Positions 54,820 to 63,889 of a stretch of DNA of 64,000 nucleotides are shown piece by piece. The translations under genes were made by a program, and so were the position numbers. A model generated the notes under the pieces. That model ran no database searches, was not told where the DNA came from, and worked only from the letters and a program-made list of their open reading frames with translations. The DNA is from Chloracidobacterium sp. (GTDB lineage Bacteria > Acidobacteriota > Blastocatellia > Pyrinomonadales > Pyrinomonadaceae), in assembly GCA_016706275.1 (NCBI GenBank), contig JADJJY010000005.1, positions 1 to 64,000 on the forward strand. The letters run 5' to 3'. Position 1 is the first letter of the stretch; the number at the start of each line of letters is the position of its first letter.

Positions 54820-57186
54820 TCATGGTTTGCTCGGTATCCGGCCGGACTGGATCAGGCGTGCTCGGACGCGTTCCTGCCACTTTTTACGCGGGCGTTCGTC
54901 GTCTTCAAATCGTTCGAGCAGATCGTTCATCGATTCACCGCCAGCCAGCCGGGTTTTCAAATAGAGCAATGCCACTATGATAGCAGAAAACGAAAACACG
55001 AGGATCTGCATTGGCAGCCAGAATATTTGAATGAGCGATTCGAGAATGGTGTATTTTACACGCGTCCTCATATCCATATCCTTGCCGCCTGAACCGGCCG
55101 AGTTGCGGCGATTTAGGGACCAATTCCAACCGTCGTTTTTCTCCCCCGTCTGTTCGGCAACCGGAGCGTCTGTGACAGGTGGCGACAAAACCGTTGGCTC
55201 GGCAGATGCGGCGGGTTGCGTCTTTGTCTCGATCCCCGCTTTTGGTTTTGGATCGAACGCTTTGGCTGACACATTAACTACAAAGGAGATCGTTCCCGCG
55301 ATGATTCCCGGGATGAGGATCATAATGCAAATCGCGCCAAACGCTGTCCAAAAAGAGCGTTTGACTAGCAAACGCGAACGCCTCAAAGCCTCACGAATAC
55401 CGACGTTTTCCATCATCACGACCGGCGGCACAAGAATCCACGAGATATACGCCCAGAAAAATCCAACAAGCCCGCATAGAGACCCGAGTATAAAACCCAT
55501 AACGGGGATCGGAGCCACCGATCGGGTCACCGGATAAATAATGAGCCCCAACATCGCTCCCACCGCAAAACCTAAGGCTCCGGCTACACCTGCCACGACA
55601 AATGGTAATATCGCCGTCAAAAATGCGGTTCCCGCGATACGTTTCCACTTCTTTCGGGCCTCAACAAGCGCGGGCCGCAGCCGCACCGGCCGCAACGGAA
55701 CGGAGAGATACTGTGTGACGATCCAAGAGATGGTTCCAACAATCAGGCTGGTACAAAATGCGCTCGCTAATGACAACGCAAACCCATCAATGGCGATCGA
55801 GACGCTGCCGACAGTTTCAGAGATCATCTCGCTCACCCGCAGGAACGACAGAGTCAGCAGGATAAGCGTCAGCACGATCATCGGCAGAGAGAAAAACGCC
55901 GTCAGCAAGAGAAATTTCGGAAGATGTTCGCTCCAAATGACCAGAGCCCGCCTTAGCAATCCCCAGATCCCCTCAGATCTCGCACGCAACTTACTTGCAA
56001 ATGCCTCAGCCGTCTGGGGGCGAAACTCGGGGTTCTTGTGCAGAGCCAAATGAATACCCGCTTTCATCTTACGCCGCACATTTTTGGCCTTAAGCGGTTT
56101 CGGGTCGATGGTCTTGTGCGATTCCATCACGTCCTTAAAATCACCCTCGAACGGCGTCCGGCCCGACAGCATCTGATATGCGATCACGCCGAGGCTGTAG
56201 ATGTCCGAACGCGGATCGAGATGTTCGCCTCGGCATTGTTCCGGCGACATATAAAGCGGCGTGCCCAAAACGGCCCCAACACGCGTCAGTTCGGCCGAGT
56301 TTTTCGAATCATAAAGCGATCTGTTGGTCGTCGGATTTTCACGCTGCGGCGTGGCATCCTGCAAAGGTCTAGCCCCTGTCCCGACCTTATCTTGAAAGTC
56401 ATCTGAGATATCGCCGTCATCAAGTATCGCCGTCTCATTCTCGCTCGCGATCGGCGACAGATTGATGGTTCCCGCCTCAGACGCGATCGATGCTCGCTCT
56501 TTACCGCCAGCAATTGTCGCGGCCTCGGCAACCTGTGTCGAGATAAAGTTGCCATCAACTTGCGTCCCGTCTATCTCGCCCCCGGCCATCGTCGCTTTCC
56601 CGCTCGAACTATACGTTGGCACCGCGCTTACATAAGCCTCATGCTCACCCGTCGATACCACGTCGTCGTGTTCCTCAAGCTTGGCGATACCAAAATCGAG
56701 CACCTTGACGGTATAGCCGCCGCGTTGATTGGGTTCGAGCCAAATATTGTCGGGTTTTAGATCACGGTGAATAATGCCCTGCGTGTGTGCCTCGTGCACG
56801 GCGGAGCAGACCTGTTCGAGAATATCGAGCGTCCATCCGACCGGCAGATTTCGCTCCTCTTCCAGTATCTCGCCAAGCGTACAGCCGTCGAGATATTCCA
56901 TCACAAGATACGCGACCTGGCCCTGATTCGAATCCGCAAAACCAAAATCCGTGACGTTGACCACATTTGGGTGACGCAACCGCCCGGCAGCGCGCGCCTC
57001 TCGGCGAAAACGCTCGACAAACTCGGCGCGCTTCATATACTGCGGCGCAATGATCTTCACCGCCACCGGCCGCTCCGTGCCGAGGTGGGTCGCAAGATAC
57101 ACCGTCCCCATACCGCCTCGTCCCAACTCGCGTTCGATGTGGTATTTACCATCCAGTGTCTGGCCTAAAAAATCGAGCTGATTCAT
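54820..57186 (-). CDS. Membrane Ser/Thr protein kinase with long activation-segment insert
   Basis: 788 residues. PknB-type kinase: Gly loop GRGGMGTVY (22-30), VAVK Lys44, HRD (140-142), DFG (164-166) and SPEQ (about 314-317). Between DFG and SPEQ lie about 150 residues, of which about 130 (170-303) are a Ser/Thr/Gly-rich insert. From about 405 the protein has a domain with six or more transmembrane helices (AAFFSLPMIVLTLILL onward), with a soluble segment before the last helix. Its C-terminus is basic. The substrates are unknown; the VWFA protein after it may be functionally linked. Confidence 0.88.
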   Translation of the reverse strand: MNQLDFLGQTLDGKYHIERELGRGGMGTVYLATHLGTERPVAVKIIAPQYMKRAEFVERFRREARAAGRLRHPNVVNVTDFGFADSNQGQVAYLVMEYLDGCTLGEILEEERNLPVGWTLDILEQVCSAVHEAHTQGIIHRDLKPDNIWLEPNQRGGYTVKVLDFGIAKLEEHDDVVSTGEHEAYVSAVPTYSSSGKATMAGGEIDGTQVDGNFISTQVAEAATIAGGKERASIASEAGTINLSPIASENETAILDDGDISDDFQDKVGTGARPLQDATPQRENPTTNRSLYDSKNSAELTRVGAVLGTPLYMSPEQCRGEHLDPRSDIYSLGVIAYQMLSGRTPFEGDFKDVMESHKTIDPKPLKAKNVRRKMKAGIHLALHKNPEFRPQTAEAFASKLRARSEGIWGLLRRALVIWSEHLPKFLLLTAFFSLPMIVLTLILLTLSFLRVSEMISETVGSVSIAIDGFALSLASAFCTSLIVGTISWIVTQYLSVPLRPVRLRPALVEARKKWKRIAGTAFLTAILPFVVAGVAGALGFAVGAMLGLIIYPVTRSVAPIPVMGFILGSLCGLVGFFWAYISWILVPPVVMMENVGIREALRRSRLLVKRSFWTAFGAICIMILIPGIIAGTISFVVNVSAKAFDPKPKAGIETKTQPAASAEPTVLSPPVTDAPVAEQTGEKNDGWNWSLNRRNSAGSGGKDMDMRTRVKYTILESLIQIFWLPMQILVFSFSAIIVALLYLKTRLAGGESMNDLLERFEDDERPRKKWQERVRARLIQSGRIPSKP

Positions 57187-57360
57187 GTTGTCTATAACTG
57201 CAAACTCTAACCGTTTTCGCTCTACCTTTGCAAGTATTTACGACGGCACACCCACTAATGTTTTCTGATTGTCGTAAGGGTATGTAAATCAGGGGAAACC
57301 TAGCAGCACCAAGTACCGACGTCCTATTTGAATCAAATCGACCGGCTGGCTAATTTCGGG

Positions 57361-57389
57361 TTGATATTTGGCAAAAGTTGGTCTAAAAT
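57361..57389 (+). promoter_or_regulatory. Candidate recA promoter
   Basis: TTGATA, a 17-base spacer and TAAAAT. It would give a leader of about 175 bases. A second possible pair lies nearer the palindrome (TTGCAT at 57454, TACAAC at 57478, 18-base spacer). Confidence 0.4.
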
Positions 57390-57492
57390 TCCTGACAAAA
57401 CTAGCTTGATTGACGGTTTTATTGCTTTTTCTCATTCAAAGGGCATTATTGCGTTGCATCCGTGAAACATTGTGTGCTACAACTACACCTAT

Positions 57493-57508
57493 GTTGCATT
57501 TGTGCAAC
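57493..57508. promoter_or_regulatory. Operator-like palindrome upstream of recA
   Basis: GTTGCA-TTTG-TGCAAC is a perfect 6-bp inverted repeat about 65 bases upstream of the recA start. A related half-site, GTTGCATCCGTGAAAC, lies 40 bases upstream (57453). Such a site ahead of recA suggests a repressor site such as LexA, but it does not match the E. coli or Bacillus LexA box. Confidence 0.5.
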
Positions 57509-57571
57509 GGATAAATCAAATGTCTCGGTCGTGAGAATGGAGCAAACACTATGGACGGGAGAGGAAATGGT

Positions 57572-58642
57572 ATGAGTCTAGATAAAGGAAAAGCGATCGA
57601 ATCTGCGTTGCAGCAGATCGAGAAAAAATTTGGCAAGGGTGCGATCATGCGGCTCGGCGAGCGTCCGCACGAGGATATCGGGGCAATCTCGACCACTTGT
57701 CTGAGCCTCGATTTCGCCATCGGCGTCGGTGGATTTCCGCGCGGCCGCATTATCGAGGTCTACGGGCCGGAAAGCTCGGGTAAGACAACTCTTGCTTTGA
57801 CGGTCGTTGCCTCGGCTCAAAAAACGGGAGGCGTGTGTGCTTATATCGACGCCGAACACGCGATGGACCCGGAATACGCGACCAAGCTTGGCGTCAATAT
57901 CGACGACATGCTCATCTCGCAGCCGGATTCCGGCGAACAGGCTCTTGAGATCGCCGAAACACTGATCCGTTCAAACAGCGTTGATGTTATCGTCATCGAT
58001 TCGGTCGCCGCACTCGTGCCGCGTGCCGAGCTCGACGGCGAAATGGGCGATTCCCTGCCGGGGTTGCAGGCCCGTCTGATGTCGCAAGCGTTGCGTAAGA
58101 TCACGGCGATCGTCGCGAGCTCGAACACGACGTTTATCTTTATCAATCAGCTTCGCGAAAAGATCGGTGTATTTTTCGGTTCACCCGAAACGACGACCGG
58201 TGGCAAGGCTCTCAAGTTTTACGCGAGCCTACGTCTCGACATCCGCCGCATCGGTGCGATCAAAGACGGCGACAAGGTCGTCGGGAACCGCACCCGCGTT
58301 AAGGTGGTCAAAAATAAATGTGCACCGCCTTTCCGCGAATCCGAATTCGACATCATGTACGGCGAAGGCATCTCGCGCGAGGGCGACCTGCTCGATATCG
58401 CTGTTAATCATAACATCGTCGAAAAATCCGGAGCGTGGTTCTCATACAAAGGCGAACGTCTCGGCCAAGGGCGTGACAACGTCAAGAACATGCTAAAAGG
58501 CGATCTGCCGCTGCTCGAACGCATCGAGCTCGACGTCAAGCAAGCGTTAGGCTTTGTAATGGCCGAACCCAAAGCAAAGGCCGCCGCAGCCGGCAAGGCC
58601 GCTAAGGCCGAAACCGAAGAAACGGAAGAGGTAGCGGAATAG
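57572..58642 (+). CDS. recA: Recombinase RecA
   Basis: 356 residues from the ATG at 57572, chosen because GAGAGGA lies 7 bases upstream; an ATG at 57551 adds 7 residues. The Walker A GPESSGKTT, Walker B region VIVIDSVAALVPRAE and loop segments are intact. It drives strand exchange and SOS cleavage of LexA-type repressors. The acidic C-terminus is preceded by an Ala/Lys-rich run (AKAAAAGKAAKAET). Confidence 0.97.
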   Translation: MSLDKGKAIESALQQIEKKFGKGAIMRLGERPHEDIGAISTTCLSLDFAIGVGGFPRGRIIEVYGPESSGKTTLALTVVASAQKTGGVCAYIDAEHAMDPEYATKLGVNIDDMLISQPDSGEQALEIAETLIRSNSVDVIVIDSVAALVPRAELDGEMGDSLPGLQARLMSQALRKITAIVASSNTTFIFINQLREKIGVFFGSPETTTGGKALKFYASLRLDIRRIGAIKDGDKVVGNRTRVKVVKNKCAPPFRESEFDIMYGEGISREGDLLDIAVNHNIVEKSGAWFSYKGERLGQGRDNVKNMLKGDLPLLERIELDVKQALGFVMAEPKAKAAAAGKAAKAETEETEEVAE

Positions 58643-58647
58643 GAAAG

Positions 58648-58719
58648 TTCACCACAGAGACACAGAGGACACTGAGAATTTTTATACAAACTCTGTGTTC
58701 TCTGTGCCTCTGTGGTGAA
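58648..58719. repeat. Quasi-palindrome of CACAGAG words after recA
   Basis: TTCACCACAGAG (58648-58659) pairs exactly with 58708-58719, and the arms continue as ACACAGAGGACAC / GTGTTCTCTGTGCCTC with mismatches. Similar CACAGAG repeats occur in several bacterial genomes. It may also end the recA transcript. Confidence 0.85.
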
Positions 58720-58803
58720 TCTTGTTCTAACACCGGATTTGACATAGCTAAACGGCTTATTTACACTTACAAATTCGCGTCCAATACGGTTTGGGTGCGT
58801 TTT

Positions 58804-58879
<76 letters not shown>

Positions 58880-58894
58880 TAAATTTCGATCGCT

Positions 58895-58922
58895 AGCGGC
58901 TTCTTTTGCGGAGCCGCTTTTT
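58895..58922 (+). terminator. Terminator after tRNA-Phe
   Basis: AGCGGCT pairs with AGCCGCT over a 10-base loop, followed by five T residues. Confidence 0.8.
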
Positions 58923-59072
58923 GTTTGCGGTATCTTGCCAAACGTAGTAGTTTATTTCCGTGATTATGTGAACCAACACTCGGATGATATTTAAGAGTTT
59001 CGCGATGAGGGGTGGCTCTCATTCTAATTAATTTTTGTAACTAATATCGGAAAAACAATGGAGGAAAATATT

Positions 59073-59648
59073 ATGGTTTTTTTTCGCAACTTAGCCGTAA
59101 TTTTGGCAATGCTGCTATCTGTTCAGGTCGCCGTTAATGCAAAAACTGTAAAGGCGGTCCCTCTTTACCGGCTTTATGGTAGTTCTCATCACTTCTACAC
59201 AACTGACAAAGCGGAACGCGACAGTGCCATTAATAATGCTAATTACGTCGATGAGGGGATTGCAGGATGGGTCTTTGCAGAAAAGATTCCTGGAACTGTT
59301 GCTCTTTATCGATTTGTCAAAGAGATACCTGATTACGGCACGAGACACTATTACGCTATTAACTCGGTTGCCCGAAACGCGGCCATCAATGACGGATACA
59401 AATCAGAAGGCATTTGCTGCTATGTCTCATCCAAACAGGATGACAGCAATCTTCCTTTTTTTCATCTGTATCTGGCTCCAAAACCCCTTAATCAAGCTAA
59501 ATCCAATGCGATAAACGGCGGCGGCGATGATCATTTATACACAACCAGCTCAAAGGAGAAGTTTGATGCGATAAACAAGTATGGCTATATCATTCAGGCA
59601 CCAATGGGTTTTATTTGGCACGCTTATTTTTTCAAGATCATCCCATAG
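59073..59648 (+). CDS. Secreted protein with DUF5648-like repeats
   Basis: 191 residues. The ATG at 59073 is preferred because GGAGGAAA lies 5-10 bases upstream and itself overlaps a possible earlier ATG (59058). After a signal peptide (to about residue 25) there are three motifs of the type LYRLYGSSHHFYTTD, with EGIAGWVF and KSEGICCYV between them, as in DUF5648 proteins. Base composition is more AT-rich than the neighbours. Role unknown. Confidence 0.75.
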   Translation: MVFFRNLAVILAMLLSVQVAVNAKTVKAVPLYRLYGSSHHFYTTDKAERDSAINNANYVDEGIAGWVFAEKIPGTVALYRFVKEIPDYGTRHYYAINSVARNAAINDGYKSEGICCYVSSKQDDSNLPFFHLYLAPKPLNQAKSNAINGGGDDHLYTTSSKEKFDAINKYGYIIQAPMGFIWHAYFFKIIP

Positions 59649-59686
59649 GGCGAATGCTTTTCGCAATACTAGCTAGCGAATTCTGA

Positions 59687-59723
59687 ACGAGGCCCACCCA
59701 TCATCCTAGGGGCCTCGTTTTTT
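59687..59723 (+). terminator. Terminator after the DUF5648-like gene
   Basis: ACGAGGCCC pairs with GGGCCTCGT (9 bp) and runs into TTTTTT. Confidence 0.88.
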
Positions 59724-59754
59724 GTTTAATGTATAATATCCTCTCATTCAACTT

Positions 59755-60885
59755 ATGGAGCCGCTAGCAAACGAGATCAGGCCAAAAAGCCTCGACGAAT
59801 TTGTCGGCCAGACGCATCTGGTCGGGCCGGAGAAACCCGTGCGACTGGCAATCGAGCAAGGCCATATATTTTCGTTCGTCCTGTGGGGCACGCCCGGAAC
59901 AGGTAAAACGACTCTAGCTCGCATTTATGCCAATGCCATCAAAGCTGAATTCTATGAGCTTTCAGCCGTCTCCGCTGGTAAAGAAGACATTCGACAGATC
60001 GTAAAAACGCCAACGATCGACGGCCGTCCGCGGGTGCTATTTCTCGATGAGATCCACAGATTTAATAAAGCCCAGCAGGATTTTCTGCTGCCATTTGTAG
60101 AAAACGGTCAGCTCGTGCTGATAGGAGCAACGACCGAGAATCCGAGTTTTGAGGTGATTCCGGCGTTGCTTTCGCGGCTTCGTGTGTTTGTTCTCGAAGA
60201 GTTTTCAGACGCTGATATGGGTGCGATCATCGACCGGACTGGTTTTGAGCTAGACGATGTTTCCAAGCAGTGGCTGATCGAAATGGCAAATGGTGACGCC
60301 CGCCAGGCGATCACGATGATCGAGAACACATCTCGGCTCTATGACTCGATCACACTCGAAACGCTCAAAGAAACGCTACAATCAAAATTTCTCCGCTACG
60401 ACAAAAAGGGCGAGGAGCATTACAACGTCATTTCGGCGTTTATCAAATCGATGCGTGCGAGCAAACCTGACGCTGCGATGTATTATCTCGCCCGCATGCT
60501 CGAATCCGGCGAAGACCCAAAATTCATCGCCCGCCGCATGGTGATCTTCGCATCCGAAGACATCGGCGTTGCTCAACCGACAGCATTAGTCGTGGCAAAC
60601 GCCGTATTCCAGGCCGTAACGACTATTGGAATGCCTGAATGCACGCTAAATCTCGCCCACGGCGTCACCTATCTTGCCAACGCCGCAAAGGACCGCTCGG
60701 CAACGAACGCCATCGGTGCGGCAATGGAAGACGCGAAAAAGCTCGGCAACCTACCCGTTCCCATGAAGATCCGTAACGCACCGACAAAATTGATGAAAGA
60801 TCTCGGCTACGGCAAGGACGAGGGCAACGATCCTGACGGTGATCTGCTGCCTGAAAAATTGCGTGGCCGTAAGTACTTTGATTAG
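59755..60885 (+). CDS. rarA: Replication-associated recombination protein A (RarA/MgsA)
   Basis: 376 residues, shorter than the about 440 of E. coli but complete. Walker A GTPGTGKTT (about 45-53), Walker B LFLDEIHRFNKAQQ and the MgsA C-terminal region (MKIRNAPTKLMKDLGYGK ... DLLPEKLRGRKYF) are present. It is an AAA+ ATPase acting at stalled replication forks. Confidence 0.93.
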   Translation: MEPLANEIRPKSLDEFVGQTHLVGPEKPVRLAIEQGHIFSFVLWGTPGTGKTTLARIYANAIKAEFYELSAVSAGKEDIRQIVKTPTIDGRPRVLFLDEIHRFNKAQQDFLLPFVENGQLVLIGATTENPSFEVIPALLSRLRVFVLEEFSDADMGAIIDRTGFELDDVSKQWLIEMANGDARQAITMIENTSRLYDSITLETLKETLQSKFLRYDKKGEEHYNVISAFIKSMRASKPDAAMYYLARMLESGEDPKFIARRMVIFASEDIGVAQPTALVVANAVFQAVTTIGMPECTLNLAHGVTYLANAAKDRSATNAIGAAMEDAKKLGNLPVPMKIRNAPTKLMKDLGYGKDEGNDPDGDLLPEKLRGRKYFD

Positions 60886-60958
60886 GCTGCGTTGACCTTT
60901 ACAAAGATCGCTTCTTTTAATATTATGACCATACGACGTTTTTGGTCATTGGTCATTT

Positions 60959-61558
60959 ATGAAACACGCCGTTCAAACAAAAGATACTCGCGAAGCCATT
61001 CTTGACGCAACTGACAAGCTGCTCGCCCGATACGGATATAAAAAAATGACGATCGACGACCTCGCCCAAGAGGTTGGCATCGGTAAGGGCAGCGTCTATC
61101 TACATTTCCCAAGCAAAGAAGAGATCGCTCTTTCTCAGATCGACCGCATTATTGAGAGGCTAAAATCTCAACTGCGTGCTATCAGTAACGGCTCAGCGAG
61201 CCCGGAAAAGCAGCTGCGCGAGATGCTTGTCGAACGAGTAATGTTTCGCTTTGACAGCGTCCACCATTATTCACAGAGCCTTAATGAAATGCTCGCATAT
61301 CTTCGGCCAAAGCTTTTAGAGCGCCGAAAACGATACTTTGACGAAGAAGCTCGCATCTTTTCTGAGGTCATCGCTGAGGGCCAAAAGACAAAAGCCTTTG
61401 GCGCCGGCGACCCGTTCGACCTTGCTCAAACCCTTGTAACGGCGACCAATTCACTACTCCCTTATAGTCTAAGCGCATTCGAATTAGGCGACCGCAAAGA
61501 CGTTGCAGAGCGCACGAAGAAAACTGCTGATCTGTTGATTAACGGATTGAAAAAATAA
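60959..61558 (+). CDS. TetR-family transcriptional regulator
   Basis: 199 residues. N-terminal HTH TIDDLAQEVGIGKGSVYLHFPSKEEIA is intact; the C-terminal ligand domain is not recognised. It may control the small gene just downstream (61576). Ligand unknown. Confidence 0.9.
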   Translation: MKHAVQTKDTREAILDATDKLLARYGYKKMTIDDLAQEVGIGKGSVYLHFPSKEEIALSQIDRIIERLKSQLRAISNGSASPEKQLREMLVERVMFRFDSVHHYSQSLNEMLAYLRPKLLERRKRYFDEEARIFSEVIAEGQKTKAFGAGDPFDLAQTLVTATNSLLPYSLSAFELGDRKDVAERTKKTADLLINGLKK

Positions 61559-61575
61559 GCGGAAAGGAACCAGGT

Positions 61576-61653
61576 ATGAAAGTGATAATGATAATTGCCC
61601 GCGTGCTGGCCATATTTTTCGTGGCACTACATTTGTTCAGGCTGATCGGCTAG
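61576..61653 (+). CDS. 25-residue hydrophobic micro-ORF
   Basis: A single hydrophobic segment (MKVIMIIARVLAIFFVALHL and a short tail) that starts 17 bases after the TetR gene with GGAAAGGAACC before it. It could be a small membrane peptide controlled with the regulator, or chance. Confidence 0.4.
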   Translation: MKVIMIIARVLAIFFVALHLFRLIG

Positions 61654-61655
61654 GG

Positions 61656-62114
61656 CTAACGCCGCCAATAATTTTTGATCTTTAGATCGAGATAGGGAAA
61701 AGCGCAGTATTCGACATTGCGGCCCGTTTCCCTCAGTTTTTCAACCATTGGTCCGCCGGCATCGGCATTGCGAGTGTGTACTATCACCTTTGCACCGCGT
61801 TGCAATTCAGGCCGCTCGGTCAGCCATTGGGCGATCGCAAAACCTGTGTTTTCAACATCACCGTGACTATTTGAATCGTAATGATGCGGCAGTAGATCGT
61901 GGTCGAGAAAGATCGCGTCGTAGCTCCCGCTAGCCAAAAGTTCTTTTGCCTCAGCTACATTTTCGGCAATATCGAGAAAATCACCCTTAAATCTTTTCGC
62001 AAACCAACGATGCCGACGGGTGTCGTCATCAAGCAGCATAACGCTGATCGACGCACGCTCGACACTGAGGTCCGCTAACCCAAATCGTATCAACAAACTA
62101 CGTAAAAAACTCAT
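61656..62114 (-). CDS. Receiver-like protein, cyclic-phosphate processing receiver type
   Basis: 152 residues. It has receiver-like features: the acidic triplet in VMLLDDDTRRHRWFAKRFKG, the potential phosphoacceptor region YDAIFLDHDLLPHHYDSN, and VIVHTRNADAGG. This matches the cyclic-phosphate processing receiver family, tied to nucleotide second messengers. No output domain is present. Confidence 0.7.
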   Translation of the reverse strand: MSFLRSLLIRFGLADLSVERASISVMLLDDDTRRHRWFAKRFKGDFLDIAENVAEAKELLASGSYDAIFLDHDLLPHHYDSNSHGDVENTGFAIAQWLTERPELQRGAKVIVHTRNADAGGPMVEKLRETGRNVEYCAFPYLDLKIKNYWRR

Positions 62115-62228
62115 AACAATAGCCGCTAAAATAATATATCATAGCCCCTTGGCCGTGCCCGAAACTCAAACTTGAATTCGAAATTGGCGGTGCTATAATC
62201 CAACTGTCCGGTCCATCAAATACAAAAA

Positions 62229-63014
62229 ATGCCGCAGGAAAAAGCAAAAGATCACAGGCTTAAAGCCGTGCCAAAATTCGTCCAGAATGACAGCGACGCC
62301 ATGAACGGAATGGATGACGTTTGTCCGATTTGCTTTGGCACCGGAATGGAGATCGTTCCCGGCAAAGGAGCGAGAACCTGCTCATGCCGCAAGCTCAATT
62401 CGCAAAAAGGGCAGTTTGAAAGTGTCCGTCTGCCTAAGCGTTATGACGGCTTTCATTTTGGAAATTACAAGGCACAAAATCCTACACAAACCGCCGCACT
62501 CAAAAGTGCGATGGCGTTCACAACTGAATACCCTGCTGTCGATCGCGGCTTGTTGCTAATGGGAAGTGTCGGCGTTGGCAAAACACATCTCGCGGTCTCC
62601 ATCCTCAAAGGCCTGACCGAACGTGGTTTTTCGTGCCTCTTCTACGAATTCGGATCGCTATTAAAAGAGATCCAGGATTCGTACAACCCGAGTACTCGTT
62701 CGTCCGAACTCAGCGTTCTCGCTCCGGTCTTTACCGCAGATGTACTTGTGCTTGATGAATTAGGCGCGTCAAAACCGACCGATTGGGTTCGCGACACAAT
62801 GACCCACATTATTAACTCGCGCTACAACGAAAAGAAATTTACGGTGTTTACGACAAATTATCTCGACGAGCGGCCAAACGAACGCGAAGAAACTTTGGAA
62901 GACCGAGTTGGAGTTCGTGTGAGGTCGAGACTTTACGAAATGTGTAAGACGGTGATGATCGGCGGCGATGACTATCGAAAAAACTTTGACCGGCGAACCG
63001 CTGCGGCGAAATAA
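62229..63014 (+). CDS. DnaC/IstB-like AAA+ ATPase with N-terminal zinc motif
   Basis: 261 residues. An N-terminal CPICFGTG ... TCSCR motif could bind zinc; Walker A GSVGVGKTHLAV and Walker B DVLVLDELGAS are intact. This is the DnaC helicase-loader type. It probably acts in replication restart or initiation, though its partner helicase is not here. Confidence 0.82.
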   Translation: MPQEKAKDHRLKAVPKFVQNDSDAMNGMDDVCPICFGTGMEIVPGKGARTCSCRKLNSQKGQFESVRLPKRYDGFHFGNYKAQNPTQTAALKSAMAFTTEYPAVDRGLLLMGSVGVGKTHLAVSILKGLTERGFSCLFYEFGSLLKEIQDSYNPSTRSSELSVLAPVFTADVLVLDELGASKPTDWVRDTMTHIINSRYNEKKFTVFTTNYLDERPNEREETLEDRVGVRVRSRLYEMCKTVMIGGDDYRKNFDRRTAAAK

Positions 63015-63017
63015 CTC

Positions 63018-63875
63018 TTAATAATTCCCTGCAACAATAGTTGATTTGATCCCGCTTGCTTCCTGAGCGATCTTGACGCCGACGGAGGCTCCGATGCGGG
63101 TTGCACCGGCTTCGAACATTGCTCTTGCGTCCTCAATTCCCTTCACGCCACCCGACGCCTTAACGCCCAGAGAACTGCCGACCGTGTTTCTCATCAACGA
63201 GACATCGTCCGCCGTCGCTCCGCCTTTGGCAAAACCCGTAGAGGTTTTGACGAAATCGGCTCCGGCATTCTTGGCGGCAAGACAAGCCCTGACCTTTTCA
63301 TCGTCCGTGAGCAGAGCGGTCTCGATAATGACCTTACAGAGGATGTGATTTTCGTGTGCCGCCTCTACCACGGCGCGAATATCGTCTTCGACCAGGCAAT
63401 CATCGCCCGATTTGAGAGCTCCGATATTGATGACCATATCGACCTCCTCGGCACCGTTAAAGATCGCACGGCGGGCTTCGTAAGCCTTAACATCTGGCAG
63501 TGTCGCTCCGAGCGGAAACCCGATCACGGTACAAACCGGAACGCCCGTTCCCTTTAGAAATTCAGCCGCACTTTTTACCCAGCCGGGATTTACACAAACC
63601 GATGCAAAACCAAATTCGGCAGCTTCCGAACAAAGTTTTTTAATGTCCGATTCGGAAGCCTCAGGTTTGAGCAGAGTGTGATCGATCAGGCTCGCCCAGT
63701 CGTGAGCCGTCGCAGTCTCGCCCAAAACGATACCGATACGCTCCGCCCCGGCGTCAACAATGCGTTCGACATCGGCACGGCAAAACGTAGGGCAATCTTC
63801 CTCACCCGTGAGTTTTGCCAGCACCATATTGGTGATCTGGTCGATAAGCTGGTCGTAATTTCCGTTCTGCTGCAT
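63018..63875 (-). CDS. deoC: Deoxyribose-phosphate aldolase with N-terminal helix extension
   Basis: 285 residues against about 220. The catalytic domain (about 62-285) has SLIDHTLLKPEASESDI, CKVIIETALLTDDE and the Schiff-base Lys in DFVKTSTGFAKGGAT. It splits deoxyribose 5-phosphate into acetaldehyde and glyceraldehyde 3-phosphate. The extra N-terminus begins with an amphipathic helix (about 7-22, YDQLIDQITNMVLAKL) and a linker, resembling the encapsulation peptides of microcompartment enzymes. It follows rpiB by 14 bases. Confidence 0.93.
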   Translation of the reverse strand: MQQNGNYDQLIDQITNMVLAKLTGEEDCPTFCRADVERIVDAGAERIGIVLGETATAHDWASLIDHTLLKPEASESDIKKLCSEAAEFGFASVCVNPGWVKSAAEFLKGTGVPVCTVIGFPLGATLPDVKAYEARRAIFNGAEEVDMVINIGALKSGDDCLVEDDIRAVVEAAHENHILCKVIIETALLTDDEKVRACLAAKNAGADFVKTSTGFAKGGATADDVSLMRNTVGSSLGVKASGGVKGIEDARAMFEAGATRIGASVGVKIAQEASGIKSTIVAGNY

Positions 63876-63889
63876 GAATATTTATATTA

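Larger units (their letters stand above)
57187..57571. other. Divergent promoter region between the kinase and recA
   Basis: About 385 bases with no gene. It holds a candidate recA promoter at 57361-57389, the operator palindrome at 57493-57508, and presumably the kinase promoter on the other strand, which I did not place. Confidence 0.6.
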
